From positions 1 to 64,000 of the forward strand of contig JAGXHV010000032.1 in the NCBI GenBank assembly GCA_024636005.1: a DNA stretch of 64,000 bases. Direction: 5' to 3'. Source of the stretch: Bacillota bacterium. GTDB taxonomy: Bacteria > Bacillota > Clostridia > Peptostreptococcales > Acidaminobacteraceae. The notes under the pieces were generated by a model that ran no database searches, was not told the origin of the DNA, and was given only the letters and a program-made list of their open reading frames with translations. This document shows, one piece after another, positions 18,172 through 28,628 of the stretch (positions are counted from its first letter, which is position 1; each line of letters opens with the position of its first letter). A program made the translations under genes and the position numbers.

Positions 18172-20607
18172 ATGCAAAATTTTGAAAAGTTGGGTGTATT
18201 TTATTTAGGCAAAGAATATGATGTGGATAGCAAAACGGTCAAAGAAGATCTTGTGCTATTAAAATCGAAGGATTTAACAACACATGCTGTAATCATCGGT
18301 ATGACAGGAAGCGGAAAGACTGGTCTGGGAATAGGAATCATTGAAGAAGCAATGATTGACAATATCCCCGTGATTGCCATCGATCCCAAAGGTGATATGG
18401 GGAACCTGGCTTTGACTTTTCCTAAGCTCCGTGGAGAAGATTTCCGTCCATGGATCAATCTTCAAGAAGCCTCAAACAAGGGACTTTCGGCAGATGAATA
18501 TGCTGAGTCACAAGCGGATTTGTGGAGAAAAGGGCTTTCTGATTGGGGGCAGGATGGGACTAGAATTGAAAAACTTCGCAATGAAGCTGATGTGAAAATT
18601 TATACTCCAGGAGGATCGGCAGGCATCGGTGTGTCGGTGCTCAAATCATTTAACGCACCAACTCAAGCAATAATTGATGATAAAGAATCATATAGAGATC
18701 GCATCAGTGTTACAACCATCAGTTTGCTCTCGCTAATAGGCATTGAGGCTGATCCTTTCAAAAGTCGAGAGTATATTTTGATATCCAATATTCTAGAATA
18801 CAATTGGAACTCAGGGAAAAACCTCGGGCTCCCAGAGTTGATCAACGCAATTCAAAAGCCTCCAATGGACAAAGTTGGTGTCATGGACCTAGAGAGCTTT
18901 TATCCTTCCAAGGACAGGCTCTCACTTGCGATGATGCTTAACAATCTCTTGGCATCACCTGGCTTTGAAGCTTGGCTTGAAGGCGAGGCACTTGACGTCA
19001 ATCGATTCTTCTATGATGAATCCGGAAAGCCTCAGGTATCCATCTTCTCAATTGCCCATCTCTCAGAAAGTGAGCGTATGTTTTTTGTGACCATGCTGTT
19101 AAATGAAGTGTTGTCGTGGGTTCGCAGTCAACCTGGGACTGGAAGTCTTAGAGCAATTCTGTATATGGATGAACTGTTCGGTTATCTTCCACCTACAGCC
19201 AATCCACCTTCTAAGAGTCCCCTATTGACACTGCTCAAACAAGCTCGTGCATATGGACTCGGACTAGTGCTTTCAACTCAAAATCCTGTGGACCTTGATT
19301 ATAAAGCGTTATCGAATGCAGGAACTTGGTTTATCGGTCGTCTCCAAACGGAACGTGACAAAGAAAGGGTACTGGCAGGACTTGAAGGAGCAGCCGCAGG
19401 AGGCAAATTTGACAAATCCCGAACCGAGCAAATACTGGCGGGTATTGGTCAGAGGGTATTTTACCTTCATAGTGTACACGAAGATGAACCTATTATTTTC
19501 AACACGAGGTGGGTTCTGTCCTACTTGGCTGGGCCACTTACAAAAAATCAGATTAATGCTCTCCCTTCCAACAATATAGTACATAAAGCGGTGACAGATT
19601 CAACTGAACCAGTCAGTATAAAATCTGCTAGAAATTTAAGTACCATAAACCAAGATATGAGCCATGAAAATGAATTGACTTCAGCTGCACCGATTTTACC
19701 ACCTCAAATAAAACAAGTGTATATTCCTGCAAAGCTTGGAAATGGTGGAAGAATAGTCTATACACCTTCAGTGATAGGTATGGCAGATGTACTTTATAGC
19801 AATACAAAGCATAAAGTATCGGTTTCACAAAGCTATACAATGTTGACACCGATTCACGATGGACCAGTAGCTCTGGACTGGAGCGAGTCAGAGACACTTG
19901 ACATTGGGATTCATGAACTGGACTCGAACCCCCTTGAAGGATTGTCATTTGAAGGTTATCCGGCTGCTGCGACAAATGCGAAAAATTATGATGCTTGGAA
20001 AAGACTTCTGACACAATATATTCGCACCAACATGAGTCTTAAGCTTTTGTCATGTCCTGGGTTGAAGGTCATTTCAGAATATGGTGAAGATGAACGTGAC
20101 TTCCGTATACGATTACAGCATTTGGCTCATGAAAAACGAGATGAAGATTTGGAGGCAATGAAGAAAAAATACGCTTCTAAGATTCAAACGCTTACTAATA
20201 GAAAGCAACGAGCAGAGCAGGCAGTTGAGAAGCAAAGCAGCAAAGCCACACAGAGAAAAATGGATGCTGCCGTTTCAGCAGGAAGTGCAATACTTGGTGC
20301 ATTATTAGGGCGAAAAAGCATCAGTTCGACATCAGTTTCCAAGATTGGAACCGCTGTTAAAAGTACATCTCGTGCTTTAAAAAGCGGAGAGGGAATTGAG
20401 CAGGCAAGGGAACTTCTGGAGTCCATTGAAGTTCAGCTTGAAGAACTTCTGCTAGAACTTGAACAACAACTTAGTGAGATTTCAGATCATTATGATGTAA
20501 TGAAAGAACAACTCGAGGAAATTGAAATAAGAGCTATTAGTGAAAATATTGCAATTCATTTAGTGGGTCTAGCATGGGTTCCATATAAAAAAGGTGATAC
20601 AGCGTAA
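18172..20607 (+). CDS. HerA-like / DUF87-type ATP-binding protein with C-terminal coiled coil
   Basis: Walker A GMTGSGKTGL, IDPKGDMGNL, Walker B ILYMDELFGYL, LVLSTQNPVDLDYKALSNAGTWFIGRLQTERDKERVL; Glu/Lys-rich coiled-coil C-terminal region. Confidence 0.85.
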   Translation: MQNFEKLGVFYLGKEYDVDSKTVKEDLVLLKSKDLTTHAVIIGMTGSGKTGLGIGIIEEAMIDNIPVIAIDPKGDMGNLALTFPKLRGEDFRPWINLQEASNKGLSADEYAESQADLWRKGLSDWGQDGTRIEKLRNEADVKIYTPGGSAGIGVSVLKSFNAPTQAIIDDKESYRDRISVTTISLLSLIGIEADPFKSREYILISNILEYNWNSGKNLGLPELINAIQKPPMDKVGVMDLESFYPSKDRLSLAMMLNNLLASPGFEAWLEGEALDVNRFFYDESGKPQVSIFSIAHLSESERMFFVTMLLNEVLSWVRSQPGTGSLRAILYMDELFGYLPPTANPPSKSPLLTLLKQARAYGLGLVLSTQNPVDLDYKALSNAGTWFIGRLQTERDKERVLAGLEGAAAGGKFDKSRTEQILAGIGQRVFYLHSVHEDEPIIFNTRWVLSYLAGPLTKNQINALPSNNIVHKAVTDSTEPVSIKSARNLSTINQDMSHENELTSAAPILPPQIKQVYIPAKLGNGGRIVYTPSVIGMADVLYSNTKHKVSVSQSYTMLTPIHDGPVALDWSESETLDIGIHELDSNPLEGLSFEGYPAAATNAKNYDAWKRLLTQYIRTNMSLKLLSCPGLKVISEYGEDERDFRIRLQHLAHEKRDEDLEAMKKKYASKIQTLTNRKQRAEQAVEKQSSKATQRKMDAAVSAGSAILGALLGRKSISSTSVSKIGTAVKSTSRALKSGEGIEQARELLESIEVQLEELLLELEQQLSEISDHYDVMKEQLEEIEIRAISENIAIHLVGLAWVPYKKGDTA

Positions 20608-20663
20608 TCAAATGATCAAGCAAAACCTCTTTGAAATTTCAAAATAGAATAATCAGGATCACT

Positions 20664-20699
20664 AAAACCATCACACAATCGATTGTGATGGTTTTTTTT
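20664..20699 (+). terminator. Intrinsic terminator
   Basis: AACCATCACac-AATC-GATTgtGATGGTT followed by T8. Confidence 0.85.
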
Positions 20700-20872
20700 G
20701 TGCATAAAAACAAACAAGACATGACCAATTAGAATTAAAATGACTTTTTTGTGAGTTTAGGCACATGTGTAACTTGAATAATATTGATAGACTTAACTGG
20801 AAACAATCGGGGAACCGATGCGGACTGTAGTTGAGAGAATTTTCAGCTGGATTTGAATTTTTGGAGGTAAAT

Positions 20873-21937
20873 GTGATACAAAAATTTTTCGTAGGTTTGA
20901 TTCTAATTCATGGACTCATGCATTTATTAGGGTTTGTTAAAGCATCAGGTTCAACTGATGTAAGTAAGTCTAAAGCTGCTTTATGGGTGGTTTGTTCAGC
21001 TTTTTTATTTTTTACAGCTATTTTGATTATACTGAAATTTGACTGGTGGTGGACTACTGCATTTCTTGCAATTGTACTATCACAAATATTAATTGTTATG
21101 ACATGGCAACGTTCGAAATTAGGAACAATCACAAATTTTATTATATTATTGGTTGCTATTATGGGATTCTCGCTTTGGAATTTTAATGCAGATTTGAAAC
21201 AAGAAAGAATAGCTCTCTTATCAGGAAATAGCGTTAGTCAAGAAGTGATCACAAAAAACTCAATGGATAGTTTGCCGGTTCCTGTAAAGCGATGGCTTGA
21301 TTATTCTGGTGTTGTTGGGAGAAAACAAATTGATACCGTCTATCTTAAACAAAAGGGTTTAATGAAGTTGAAACCCGATCAAAAGGACTGGATTGAATCG
21401 GATGCAGAGCAGTATTTTACTGTTGATCAACCCAAATTCATTTGGAATGTAAAAACATCAATGATGGGAATACCCGTTGTTGGAAAGGATGTGTTCAAGG
21501 ATGGTCAAGGATCGATGCACATCAAATTGGGAGGTCTTTTGTCAGTTGTGGATGTTTCAAACCATTCAAAAATAAATGAATCAACGATACAACGTTACTT
21601 AGGAGAAATCATTTGGTTTCCATCAGCGGCACTGAGTGATTACATTAAGTGGGAACCAATTGATAATAATAGTGCTTGGGCCACTATGTCATATGGTGGA
21701 AGTACTGGCTCCGCAGAGTTTCATTTTGATGATACTGGAAAACTGACACATTTTATTGCTTTAAGATATAGGGACATAGAGGACGAGAGTCCAACTGAAT
21801 GGGTGGCAACGGTAAAAAAATATGACAGAGTGAACGGTCTAAACATACCAACGAAATTGGAAATATCTTGGAGTCTTGAAGCTGGCAAGTTCACATGGTA
21901 TAAATTTGAAGTCTATGATGTGCTATACAATAACTAA
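20873..21937 (+). CDS. Membrane protein, DUF6544/DUF6920-like
   Basis: GTG start with GGAGG RBS; N-terminal TM segments; soluble C-terminal domain with LPVPVKRWLDYSGVVG and YDRVNGLNIPTKLEISW. Confidence 0.6.
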   Translation: MIQKFFVGLILIHGLMHLLGFVKASGSTDVSKSKAALWVVCSAFLFFTAILIILKFDWWWTTAFLAIVLSQILIVMTWQRSKLGTITNFIILLVAIMGFSLWNFNADLKQERIALLSGNSVSQEVITKNSMDSLPVPVKRWLDYSGVVGRKQIDTVYLKQKGLMKLKPDQKDWIESDAEQYFTVDQPKFIWNVKTSMMGIPVVGKDVFKDGQGSMHIKLGGLLSVVDVSNHSKINESTIQRYLGEIIWFPSAALSDYIKWEPIDNNSAWATMSYGGSTGSAEFHFDDTGKLTHFIALRYRDIEDESPTEWVATVKKYDRVNGLNIPTKLEISWSLEAGKFTWYKFEVYDVLYNN

Positions 21938-22051
21938 AGTTAAGCAAATCATAAGCAAATGATAAAAGGTATGTAAGGAAGCTCTGATATTCTTACAATG
22001 TAAAATTAAACGTTATCAGAATGGAAAACCATTGATTAAAAGGAGTGTCAT

Positions 22052-22993
22052 ATGATAGAAACTAAAAATTTAGGAAAAGCATTTGGATCTGTAAAGGCGG
22101 TTGAAAGTGTAAGTCTTTGTGTTCCAGAATATTCAATACTTGGTTTTTTGGGGCCTAATGGAGCTGGGAAAACCACATTTATGAAAATGCTTATGGGATT
22201 AGTAAAACCTTCTTCGGGAAGTGGAACTGTATTTGGATTGGATATTGTCAAGGACAGTGTCAAAATAAGAGAACGTGTGGGTTACCTTTCACAAAACCCA
22301 AAATTCATTGATCATATGACTGCACGCGAAAACATCTTGTTAATTGCGAGATTTTTCAATATCGGAAATGATCAAGATGTATTAAATCGATGTAATTCAT
22401 TATTGAAAAAGGTTGGACTCGAGCATAAGGCCAATCGACCTGTAAAAGGGTTTTCAGGAGGCGAAAAGCAAAGACTCGGCATTGCCATTGCACTAGTCAA
22501 CAATCCTGAACTGTTGATTTTGGATGAACCGGCTGCTGCCTTAGATCCAGTTGGACGAGAAGATGTACTGGAGATCATAAAAAGTTTGAAAGGGAACACA
22601 ACTGTGTTTTACTCCACACATATTTTAGATGATGTTCAGAGAGTCAGCGACTCGGTGGCAATATTGAATAATGGGTCATTGGCTACGGTTGGTCCAATTG
22701 AGAACATTATAGGTGGAAACAAGGGACCCATATTTTCAGTAACTGTAAATGAAGCTGAAGATCGTTTGATACGATCACTTGATCAATTCCCATGGATTAC
22801 AGACGTATTGGTTCGTGAGAACGATCAGAGAACAACTACCTTGAAAATTAGTGTTCAAGATGAAGAAATCGCTGAAAAAGATTTGTTGCGACATATTTTA
22901 CTTGACCAAAATACAACCGTGTTGGAATTTAACAAAGAAAAACATGAATTGGAAGATGTTTTTATGGATATTGTAAAAAGGAGAATAGTATGA
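22052..22993 (+). CDS. ABC transporter ATP-binding protein
   Basis: GPNGAGKTTFMK, GFSGGEKQRLGIAIALVNNPELLILDEPAAALDP. Confidence 0.95.
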   Translation: MIETKNLGKAFGSVKAVESVSLCVPEYSILGFLGPNGAGKTTFMKMLMGLVKPSSGSGTVFGLDIVKDSVKIRERVGYLSQNPKFIDHMTARENILLIARFFNIGNDQDVLNRCNSLLKKVGLEHKANRPVKGFSGGEKQRLGIAIALVNNPELLILDEPAAALDPVGREDVLEIIKSLKGNTTVFYSTHILDDVQRVSDSVAILNNGSLATVGPIENIIGGNKGPIFSVTVNEAEDRLIRSLDQFPWITDVLVRENDQRTTTLKISVQDEEIAEKDLLRHILLDQNTTVLEFNKEKHELEDVFMDIVKRRIV

Positions 22994-23772
22994 GAGGTTT
23001 GAGTACGTTAATTTATAAAGAAAATATTGCCTGGTGGAGAACGAAGAAGTGGATGGTGAACTCCCTAGTATGGTCACTTCTTATATGCGGTCTGATGGCC
23101 AATCTGTTGTTCATACCGACAATAGCGAACATGGCCACTGAAACGGAACTCGTTCAAGCTGGTGGCATTACCGCCTATGTCATATCGATTGGACTGTCCG
23201 CACTTTTTGAGTTTGGCATGGCAGCAATAGGAATTGGTGTCATCATTTTAACTTCGGATTCTTTTGTTGGAGAATTTGAAAGTGGCATATGCACTTGGAT
23301 GTTGTCAAAACCAGTGAATCGAAAATCATATGTGTTATCAAAATTGATTTCAAATGCTATGGCAATATTCATTCTACTGATTGCACTTCCTTCAACAATT
23401 GCATACTTGATGCTGTCTTATCGAATGAGTGAATTTTTTCCATTGATCTCATTTTTAAAAGGAATTGGAATCATGTCGGTCCATACTTTATTCTATTTGA
23501 CATTGACAATGGTTTTGAGTGTTTTCACCAAGAATAGGGTGCTCGTATTAGCGGTGGCTCTTGCATCTGCTCTCGGTGGAAGTATAGTAGGCAGCATCAT
23601 TCCTCAATTGTTACATGTGACTCCTTGGATGCTTCCAAAACTAGCTTCTGTGATTGTTTCAGGGGATGTTCCGGCAATCGGGTTTGGATTAGGGTCATTG
23701 ATTACGAGTGTTATATGGTCAATAGTGTTTATTGTAGCGTCACTATGGAGGTTCGAGAAAATGGATTTGTAA
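22990..23772 (+). CDS. ABC-2 type transporter permease
   Basis: ATGA overlap with the ATPase stop; about 6 hydrophobic TM segments. Confidence 0.85.
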   Translation: MRGLSTLIYKENIAWWRTKKWMVNSLVWSLLICGLMANLLFIPTIANMATETELVQAGGITAYVISIGLSALFEFGMAAIGIGVIILTSDSFVGEFESGICTWMLSKPVNRKSYVLSKLISNAMAIFILLIALPSTIAYLMLSYRMSEFFPLISFLKGIGIMSVHTLFYLTLTMVLSVFTKNRVLVLAVALASALGGSIVGSIIPQLLHVTPWMLPKLASVIVSGDVPAIGFGLGSLITSVIWSIVFIVASLWRFEKMDL

Positions 23773-23783
23773 GGAGGTCATTT

Positions 23784-24743
23784 GTGAAAATTCTTGTTTA
23801 TGGTGCGGGGGTTATTGGGAGCATATTTGCTTGCAAGCTTGCAAATGCAGGAGTTGATGTGACGCTTTTGGCTAGAGGTTCTCGGTATCAGGAGCTTTGT
23901 GATCAAGGTGTTATCATTCAAGATGTCAATTCAGACGTTCTTTCGGTTAAGAAACTTAAGGTTATTGAACAGTTGGATGAGGGGGATTATTATGATTATA
24001 TCATCATAGCTATGCAGAAACCCCAGGTAGCAAGTATTTTAAATATAATTAAAAACAATTGTTCACCCAACATCGTTTTCATAGTAAATAATGCACTCGG
24101 ATATGACCAGTGGGCTAAAGAAATTGGAGCAGAAAGGTTAATGATCGGATTTCCTTCTGCGGGTGGTGAACGGGTTGAGGGAACAGTAAAGTACTTTGTT
24201 GGTCGAGGTATCATCAGACTCTTTCAAACAACCACTTTTGGAGAATACAAGGGTACTCATTCAAAAAGAGTTGGAAATCTGATTCAAGTCTTCAATGAAG
24301 CCGGTATACCATCAGTATATTGTGAAAAAATGGATTTATGGCAAAAATATCATGTGGGAATCGTGACCTGTATAGGGAATATTCTGTATAAGTATAATGG
24401 AAACAATTATGAACTTGCAAAGAATTCTAAAGATATAAAACTAATGCTTCAAGGCATAAAAGAAGGATTTTTAGTGCTAAACGCTTTAAACTACCAGGTT
24501 ACTCCATTTAAGTTAAATTATTTCAAATTACCGAATGCTTTATTGATATTGATATTCAAACCTCTGATGGGAAGTAGATTGGCTGAAATCACGATGTCAA
24601 AGCATGCTATGGCAGCAATAGAAGAAATGAAATGTTTACAGGATGAATTTGATTCTTTAATAGTTCAAAGTGGAATAATAACACCAGCTATAGATGAATT
24701 AAAAGGATATTTATACCATGATTTTTATGGGAGAGCATTATGA
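23784..24743 (+). CDS. Ketopantoate reductase (ApbA/PanE)-family protein
   Basis: GTG start 23784 with AAGGAGG; VKILVYGAGVIGSIFACKLANAGVDVTLLARG; the track's start at 23625 lies inside the permease gene. Confidence 0.85.
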   Translation: MKILVYGAGVIGSIFACKLANAGVDVTLLARGSRYQELCDQGVIIQDVNSDVLSVKKLKVIEQLDEGDYYDYIIIAMQKPQVASILNIIKNNCSPNIVFIVNNALGYDQWAKEIGAERLMIGFPSAGGERVEGTVKYFVGRGIIRLFQTTTFGEYKGTHSKRVGNLIQVFNEAGIPSVYCEKMDLWQKYHVGIVTCIGNILYKYNGNNYELAKNSKDIKLMLQGIKEGFLVLNALNYQVTPFKLNYFKLPNALLILIFKPLMGSRLAEITMSKHAMAAIEEMKCLQDEFDSLIVQSGIITPAIDELKGYLYHDFYGRAL

Positions 24744-25549
24744 GTGAAAAGTATACCATCAAAGAAATCTCATTGTTTTTAGCCATTACCTTTATATTGA
24801 CTTGGGGTATATGGCTTTTAGCATTGTCAAAATTGAATTTAACACTATCCAATGAAACATTAATTCTGATTGGTACATGGATCCCTTCATTTGTTGGGAT
24901 TCTGATGACGTATAAAAGCAATGGAATAAATGGATTGATAAAACTGGTCAAATCAATATTTAACATCAGAATCAGTGTGAAATGGTATTTGTACATTTTT
25001 GGAGTCATGCCAGCAATAATGGCGATTGCTTATGTTTATTTGAGTTTATCTGGTAGCGCCATTCCAAAGTCTGAATTTCCTCTTTATGCCTTCCCTTTGG
25101 TATTTATGTACATCATGATTCTAATGGGCCCTCTGGGTGAAGAAGCGGGTTGGAGAGGATTCCTTTTTAAGAAGATGATCTCAAGATATACTCCTTTTTA
25201 TGCAAGCGTAGTTGTAGGTCTGATTTGGTCTTTATGGCATTTGCCACTATTCTTCATGGAGACCACTATTCAAGCCAAACTTGCAAATGATTACAACTTC
25301 ACTTTAGCCTTTTGTGGGTATATCATTTACACGTTGATGATTACAATACAAATATCAATAGTATACATTAATACCAAAGGCAATATTTTAGCTGTAATCT
25401 TATTCCATACTATGGCAAATGCTTCATTGGGGATGATGCCTTTGATTCTTTCAAAATCAGGAGCTACAGCTGTACTGGTAATTATGATTATTGTGACGGT
25501 CATTTTAATGGTTTTTAATAGAAATAAGTTGCTTGACAAGATTGAGTAA
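24740..25549 (+). CDS. CPBP-family intramembrane metalloprotease
   Basis: GPLGEEAGWRGFLF, GLIWSLWHLPLFF, LFHTMANAS motifs; ATGA overlap with the preceding gene. Confidence 0.9.
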   Translation: MSEKYTIKEISLFLAITFILTWGIWLLALSKLNLTLSNETLILIGTWIPSFVGILMTYKSNGINGLIKLVKSIFNIRISVKWYLYIFGVMPAIMAIAYVYLSLSGSAIPKSEFPLYAFPLVFMYIMILMGPLGEEAGWRGFLFKKMISRYTPFYASVVVGLIWSLWHLPLFFMETTIQAKLANDYNFTLAFCGYIIYTLMITIQISIVYINTKGNILAVILFHTMANASLGMMPLILSKSGATAVLVIMIIVTVILMVFNRNKLLDKIE

Positions 25550-25584
25550 AAACTATACTATGTAGTTAACCTAACTAACTACAT
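25533..25584 (+). promoter_or_regulatory. Promoter plus palindromic operator upstream of marR-like gene
   Basis: TTGACA (25533-25538), 17-nt spacer, TACTAT (25556-25561); perfect inverted repeat ATGTAGTTA (25560-25568) / TAACTACAT (25576-25584). Confidence 0.75.
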
Positions 25585-25593
25585 GGAGGAAAT

Positions 25594-26016
25594 ATGGATC
25601 AAAATCTAATAACAAGCGCAGATGCACTTGGAATGTTTTGCAGATTGCATATGAATACTAAAAGAAATTTACCTATCCGACCAAGTGAAATGGGCGTTCT
25701 GATTTTCACACAAAAGCAACCCACACCAGTCACACCACTTATGATCAGTCAATTTTTAAAAATCACCAAACCCTCAGTGACTTCTTTGATTACTGCTTTG
25801 GTTAAAAACGGCTATTTGAATAAGGAAGCGTCTGCTGTCGACAAGAGAAGCTACACGCTACTAATCACAGAAAAAGGCGAAAAGCTTGTTGTAAACACAT
25901 TTGATGAATACTATAAATCCATCGAGTTGCTTAAAGAAAAAATGGGTGACGAGCAATTCATTCAATTTATTGAATTGATTCAAATTGCCAATTCTATATG
26001 GGATGAGGTGGAATAG
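25594..26016 (+). CDS. MarR-family transcriptional regulator
   Basis: PVTPLMISQFLKITKPSVTSLITALVKNGYLNKEASAVDKRSYTLLITEKG winged helix. Confidence 0.9.
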   Translation: MDQNLITSADALGMFCRLHMNTKRNLPIRPSEMGVLIFTQKQPTPVTPLMISQFLKITKPSVTSLITALVKNGYLNKEASAVDKRSYTLLITEKGEKLVVNTFDEYYKSIELLKEKMGDEQFIQFIELIQIANSIWDEVE

Positions 26017-26874
26017 ATGAAAGTTCTAATTACGGGAGCTTCAGGGAACGTGGGAAAATATGTGGCGCAGGAACTCCTTAAAATGGGTGAGGATGTTGTT
26101 GTTGCTGGAACAGATCCTAAGAAACTCAATAAGCTTTTCGGTGATGAAGTCAAATCTGTTGAACTGGATTTCACGAATCATGAGACGTTTGACTCAGCAC
26201 TCAGCGGTATCGACAGGGTATTCTTAATGAGACCACCACACCTTGGGAAACCGGAAGATCTTTATCCTTTTATTGATGCTGTGAAAAAAAAACCGATCAA
26301 ACTTTTATCTTTTTTATCTTTGATGGGTGTTGAAAAGAATACAATCCCGCCTCATCATAAGATCGAAAAGTACATTGAGGCGCTAGACATTCCTTTTTCA
26401 CACATAAGACCAGGTTTTTTTATGCAGAATGTATCCGGTATCCATTCAATTGAAATCAAAGAGAATGATACGATCTTTGTACCCGCAGGAAGAAGCAAAA
26501 CCAGTTTCATTGATGCATCCGATATTGGTCTCGCAATAGCGACGGTCTTACATGAACCAGAGCAACATAAAAAATCAGCCTATACAATAACAGGATCTGT
26601 TGCACTCGATTACTATCAAGTCGCTGAGATCATAAGCGAAGTGACTGGAAGAAAAATAACCTATGCCAAACCTGGTTATTTGAGATATAGAAATCACTAT
26701 ATCAACCATCGTGGTTTGGACAAAGGTTATGTGAACGTTACTGTGGCACTGTACTTCATGACTAGAATGGGAACTGCTGAAGCCACAACAGATGAATTCT
26801 TCAAACTGACTGGTAAAAAGCCAAAGACCTTCGAAGAATTTGCGAGAGAAAATATCGAAGCTTTTATGAATTAA
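26017..26874 (+). CDS. NmrA-like NAD(P)-binding oxidoreductase
   Basis: MKVLITGASGNVGKYVAQEL; RPGFFMQN. Confidence 0.88.
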   Translation: MKVLITGASGNVGKYVAQELLKMGEDVVVAGTDPKKLNKLFGDEVKSVELDFTNHETFDSALSGIDRVFLMRPPHLGKPEDLYPFIDAVKKKPIKLLSFLSLMGVEKNTIPPHHKIEKYIEALDIPFSHIRPGFFMQNVSGIHSIEIKENDTIFVPAGRSKTSFIDASDIGLAIATVLHEPEQHKKSAYTITGSVALDYYQVAEIISEVTGRKITYAKPGYLRYRNHYINHRGLDKGYVNVTVALYFMTRMGTAEATTDEFFKLTGKKPKTFEEFARENIEAFMN

Positions 26875-28609
26875 TACTACTGATCAGCATTTCAAGTTCA
26901 TCAGCGTAGACTTTAGCGAGTTCAAAATCGGTCTCTTGTAAAGCTTTTTCAATTTTGGTTTCAATGGATTTCTTTTTTTGCTCAAATTCCAAATAATCTT
27001 TGTCAAAATGACTGTCGTAGATCATTTTTCTGAATTTGCGAATGCTCATTTTTCGAATGGTCTTATTCTCAATGATCAAAACGTAATCCATACAATTTGC
27101 AATCGTATAGTAATCATGGGAAATCATCAGTACAGCACCGGTATAGTCATCAATCGCTTTTTCAAGTGCCATTTGTGAATAGGTGTCCAAATGACTAGTG
27201 GGTTCATCAAGTAATAGGAAGTCAGACTTCACAGCAGAAATTTTTGCGATTTGAAGGATATTCTTTTCTCCACCGGATAACGTTCTGATTGTTCTGTCAA
27301 GAACATCTTCGTTGAAACCATATTTAGCGACATGTGACCGGATTTCACCGGATGATTTGAATCCAATATCAAAAAACTCTTCAAGGACTGTATTGGAATC
27401 ACAAAGCATTTCGCCTTGAACCTGTGACAAATAAGCTACAGTGGCGTCTTCGTGGATTTCGATGGCGCATGAATTGTTTTTGAAGAGCGCTCTGAACAAA
27501 GTCGTTTTTCCGGTGCCGTTGGAACCGATGAGAGCGACTTTTTCACCTGCTCCAATTTCAAAACTGACATTTTCAAGGAGTATTTCATCAAAACTGGCGC
27601 TATAATCCTTTACTTTCAGTATGAATGTATCGTGAAGTCCATGAGCTGAATTAAGCTCAATATCAGGTTTTTTGATATCGACAAAAGGTGCTTTTATTCT
27701 TCGTGCTTCAAGTCGTTCCTGTATTTTTACTCTCGCATACAGTGCTTTTCCTCTTGACGCCTCCGCGTTGCTGGATGCAATCAATCTCAATTTATGGATC
27801 ATTTGATCATTTCTTTCAATCTCTTCATCATCTGCGATTGAAAGTTCCTGAAGCTCAATTTTCTTTTGAAGTAGTGTGAGGTTGTATTCGATATACCCGC
27901 CATCGAATTCCTGCAACTCAGTATTTTCAAGATGGATGATCTTATTGAAACAATGGTTCAAAAGATACCGATTATGCGTAACAACCAAAAGAATCCCTTT
28001 ATGTGCGTTGATGAGATTCTTCAGAGCGGCTAGGTTTTCAAAATCCAAAAATACGTCGGGTTCGTCCATTATCATCAGATCTGGTTGCTTCAGCATTTCT
28101 TTAATGACTTGGATGAGTTTGAATTCACCGCCACTGAGCATTGATACAGACATGTCCCTGGTTTTGTTTAGGTTTGCAAGATTCAGTTTTTTGTTGATAT
28201 TGCTTTCATAGTCATCCCCACCGATGGCGTTAAATACATCCAGTGCATGCTGATATTTTTCAAGCAAAACATCTATTTCAGTTGAAGTTTCCATAGCGGT
28301 TCCTAAAGATTCGAGTTCACTACGAAGTCTCAGAAAGTCTTCACCGATATATTCGAATACGGTGATTTTTTTTGTGTGATCATGCTTTGGGAACTGACTG
28401 ACATAGCCAATTTTACAGTGCTGATCCAGTTCAATTTTTCCATCGAACATATACTTTTCAGGATCCATGATCATTTGAATCAAGGTGCTTTTTCCACTAC
28501 CACTGGTGCCAATGAAAGCTGCGTGTTGGCCATCTTCAAGTGTGAATGAAATCTTGTTGAATAAATCTTTTTGTGGAAATGAGTAAGACAAGTCATTAAT
28601 TTTTATCAT
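26864..28609 (-). CDS. ABC-F family ATPase (tandem ABC domains)
   Basis: Two Walker A (GTSGSGKST, GSNGTGKTT), two signatures (LSGGEFKL, LSGGEKNI), LLLDEPTSHLD, no TM segments. Confidence 0.93.
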   Translation of the reverse strand: MIKINDLSYSFPQKDLFNKISFTLEDGQHAAFIGTSGSGKSTLIQMIMDPEKYMFDGKIELDQHCKIGYVSQFPKHDHTKKITVFEYIGEDFLRLRSELESLGTAMETSTEIDVLLEKYQHALDVFNAIGGDDYESNINKKLNLANLNKTRDMSVSMLSGGEFKLIQVIKEMLKQPDLMIMDEPDVFLDFENLAALKNLINAHKGILLVVTHNRYLLNHCFNKIIHLENTELQEFDGGYIEYNLTLLQKKIELQELSIADDEEIERNDQMIHKLRLIASSNAEASRGKALYARVKIQERLEARRIKAPFVDIKKPDIELNSAHGLHDTFILKVKDYSASFDEILLENVSFEIGAGEKVALIGSNGTGKTTLFRALFKNNSCAIEIHEDATVAYLSQVQGEMLCDSNTVLEEFFDIGFKSSGEIRSHVAKYGFNEDVLDRTIRTLSGGEKNILQIAKISAVKSDFLLLDEPTSHLDTYSQMALEKAIDDYTGAVLMISHDYYTIANCMDYVLIIENKTIRKMSIRKFRKMIYDSHFDKDYLEFEQKKKSIETKIEKALQETDFELAKVYADELEMLISSINS

Positions 28610-28628
28610 AATATTACCTTTCGTTTGG

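Noticed and set aside
23625-23783. N-terminal extension of the PanE-like ORF in the track
   Set aside because: It lies inside the ABC permease gene in another frame; GTG 23784 has an AAGGAGG RBS and starts the Rossmann motif directly.
22052-25549. Reading the ABC-2 transporter + PanE-like + CPBP protease run as a bacteriocin export/immunity system
   Set aside because: No precursor peptide or modification enzyme found; ABC-2 pairs and CPBP proteases are common and co-operonic placement alone is weak evidence.
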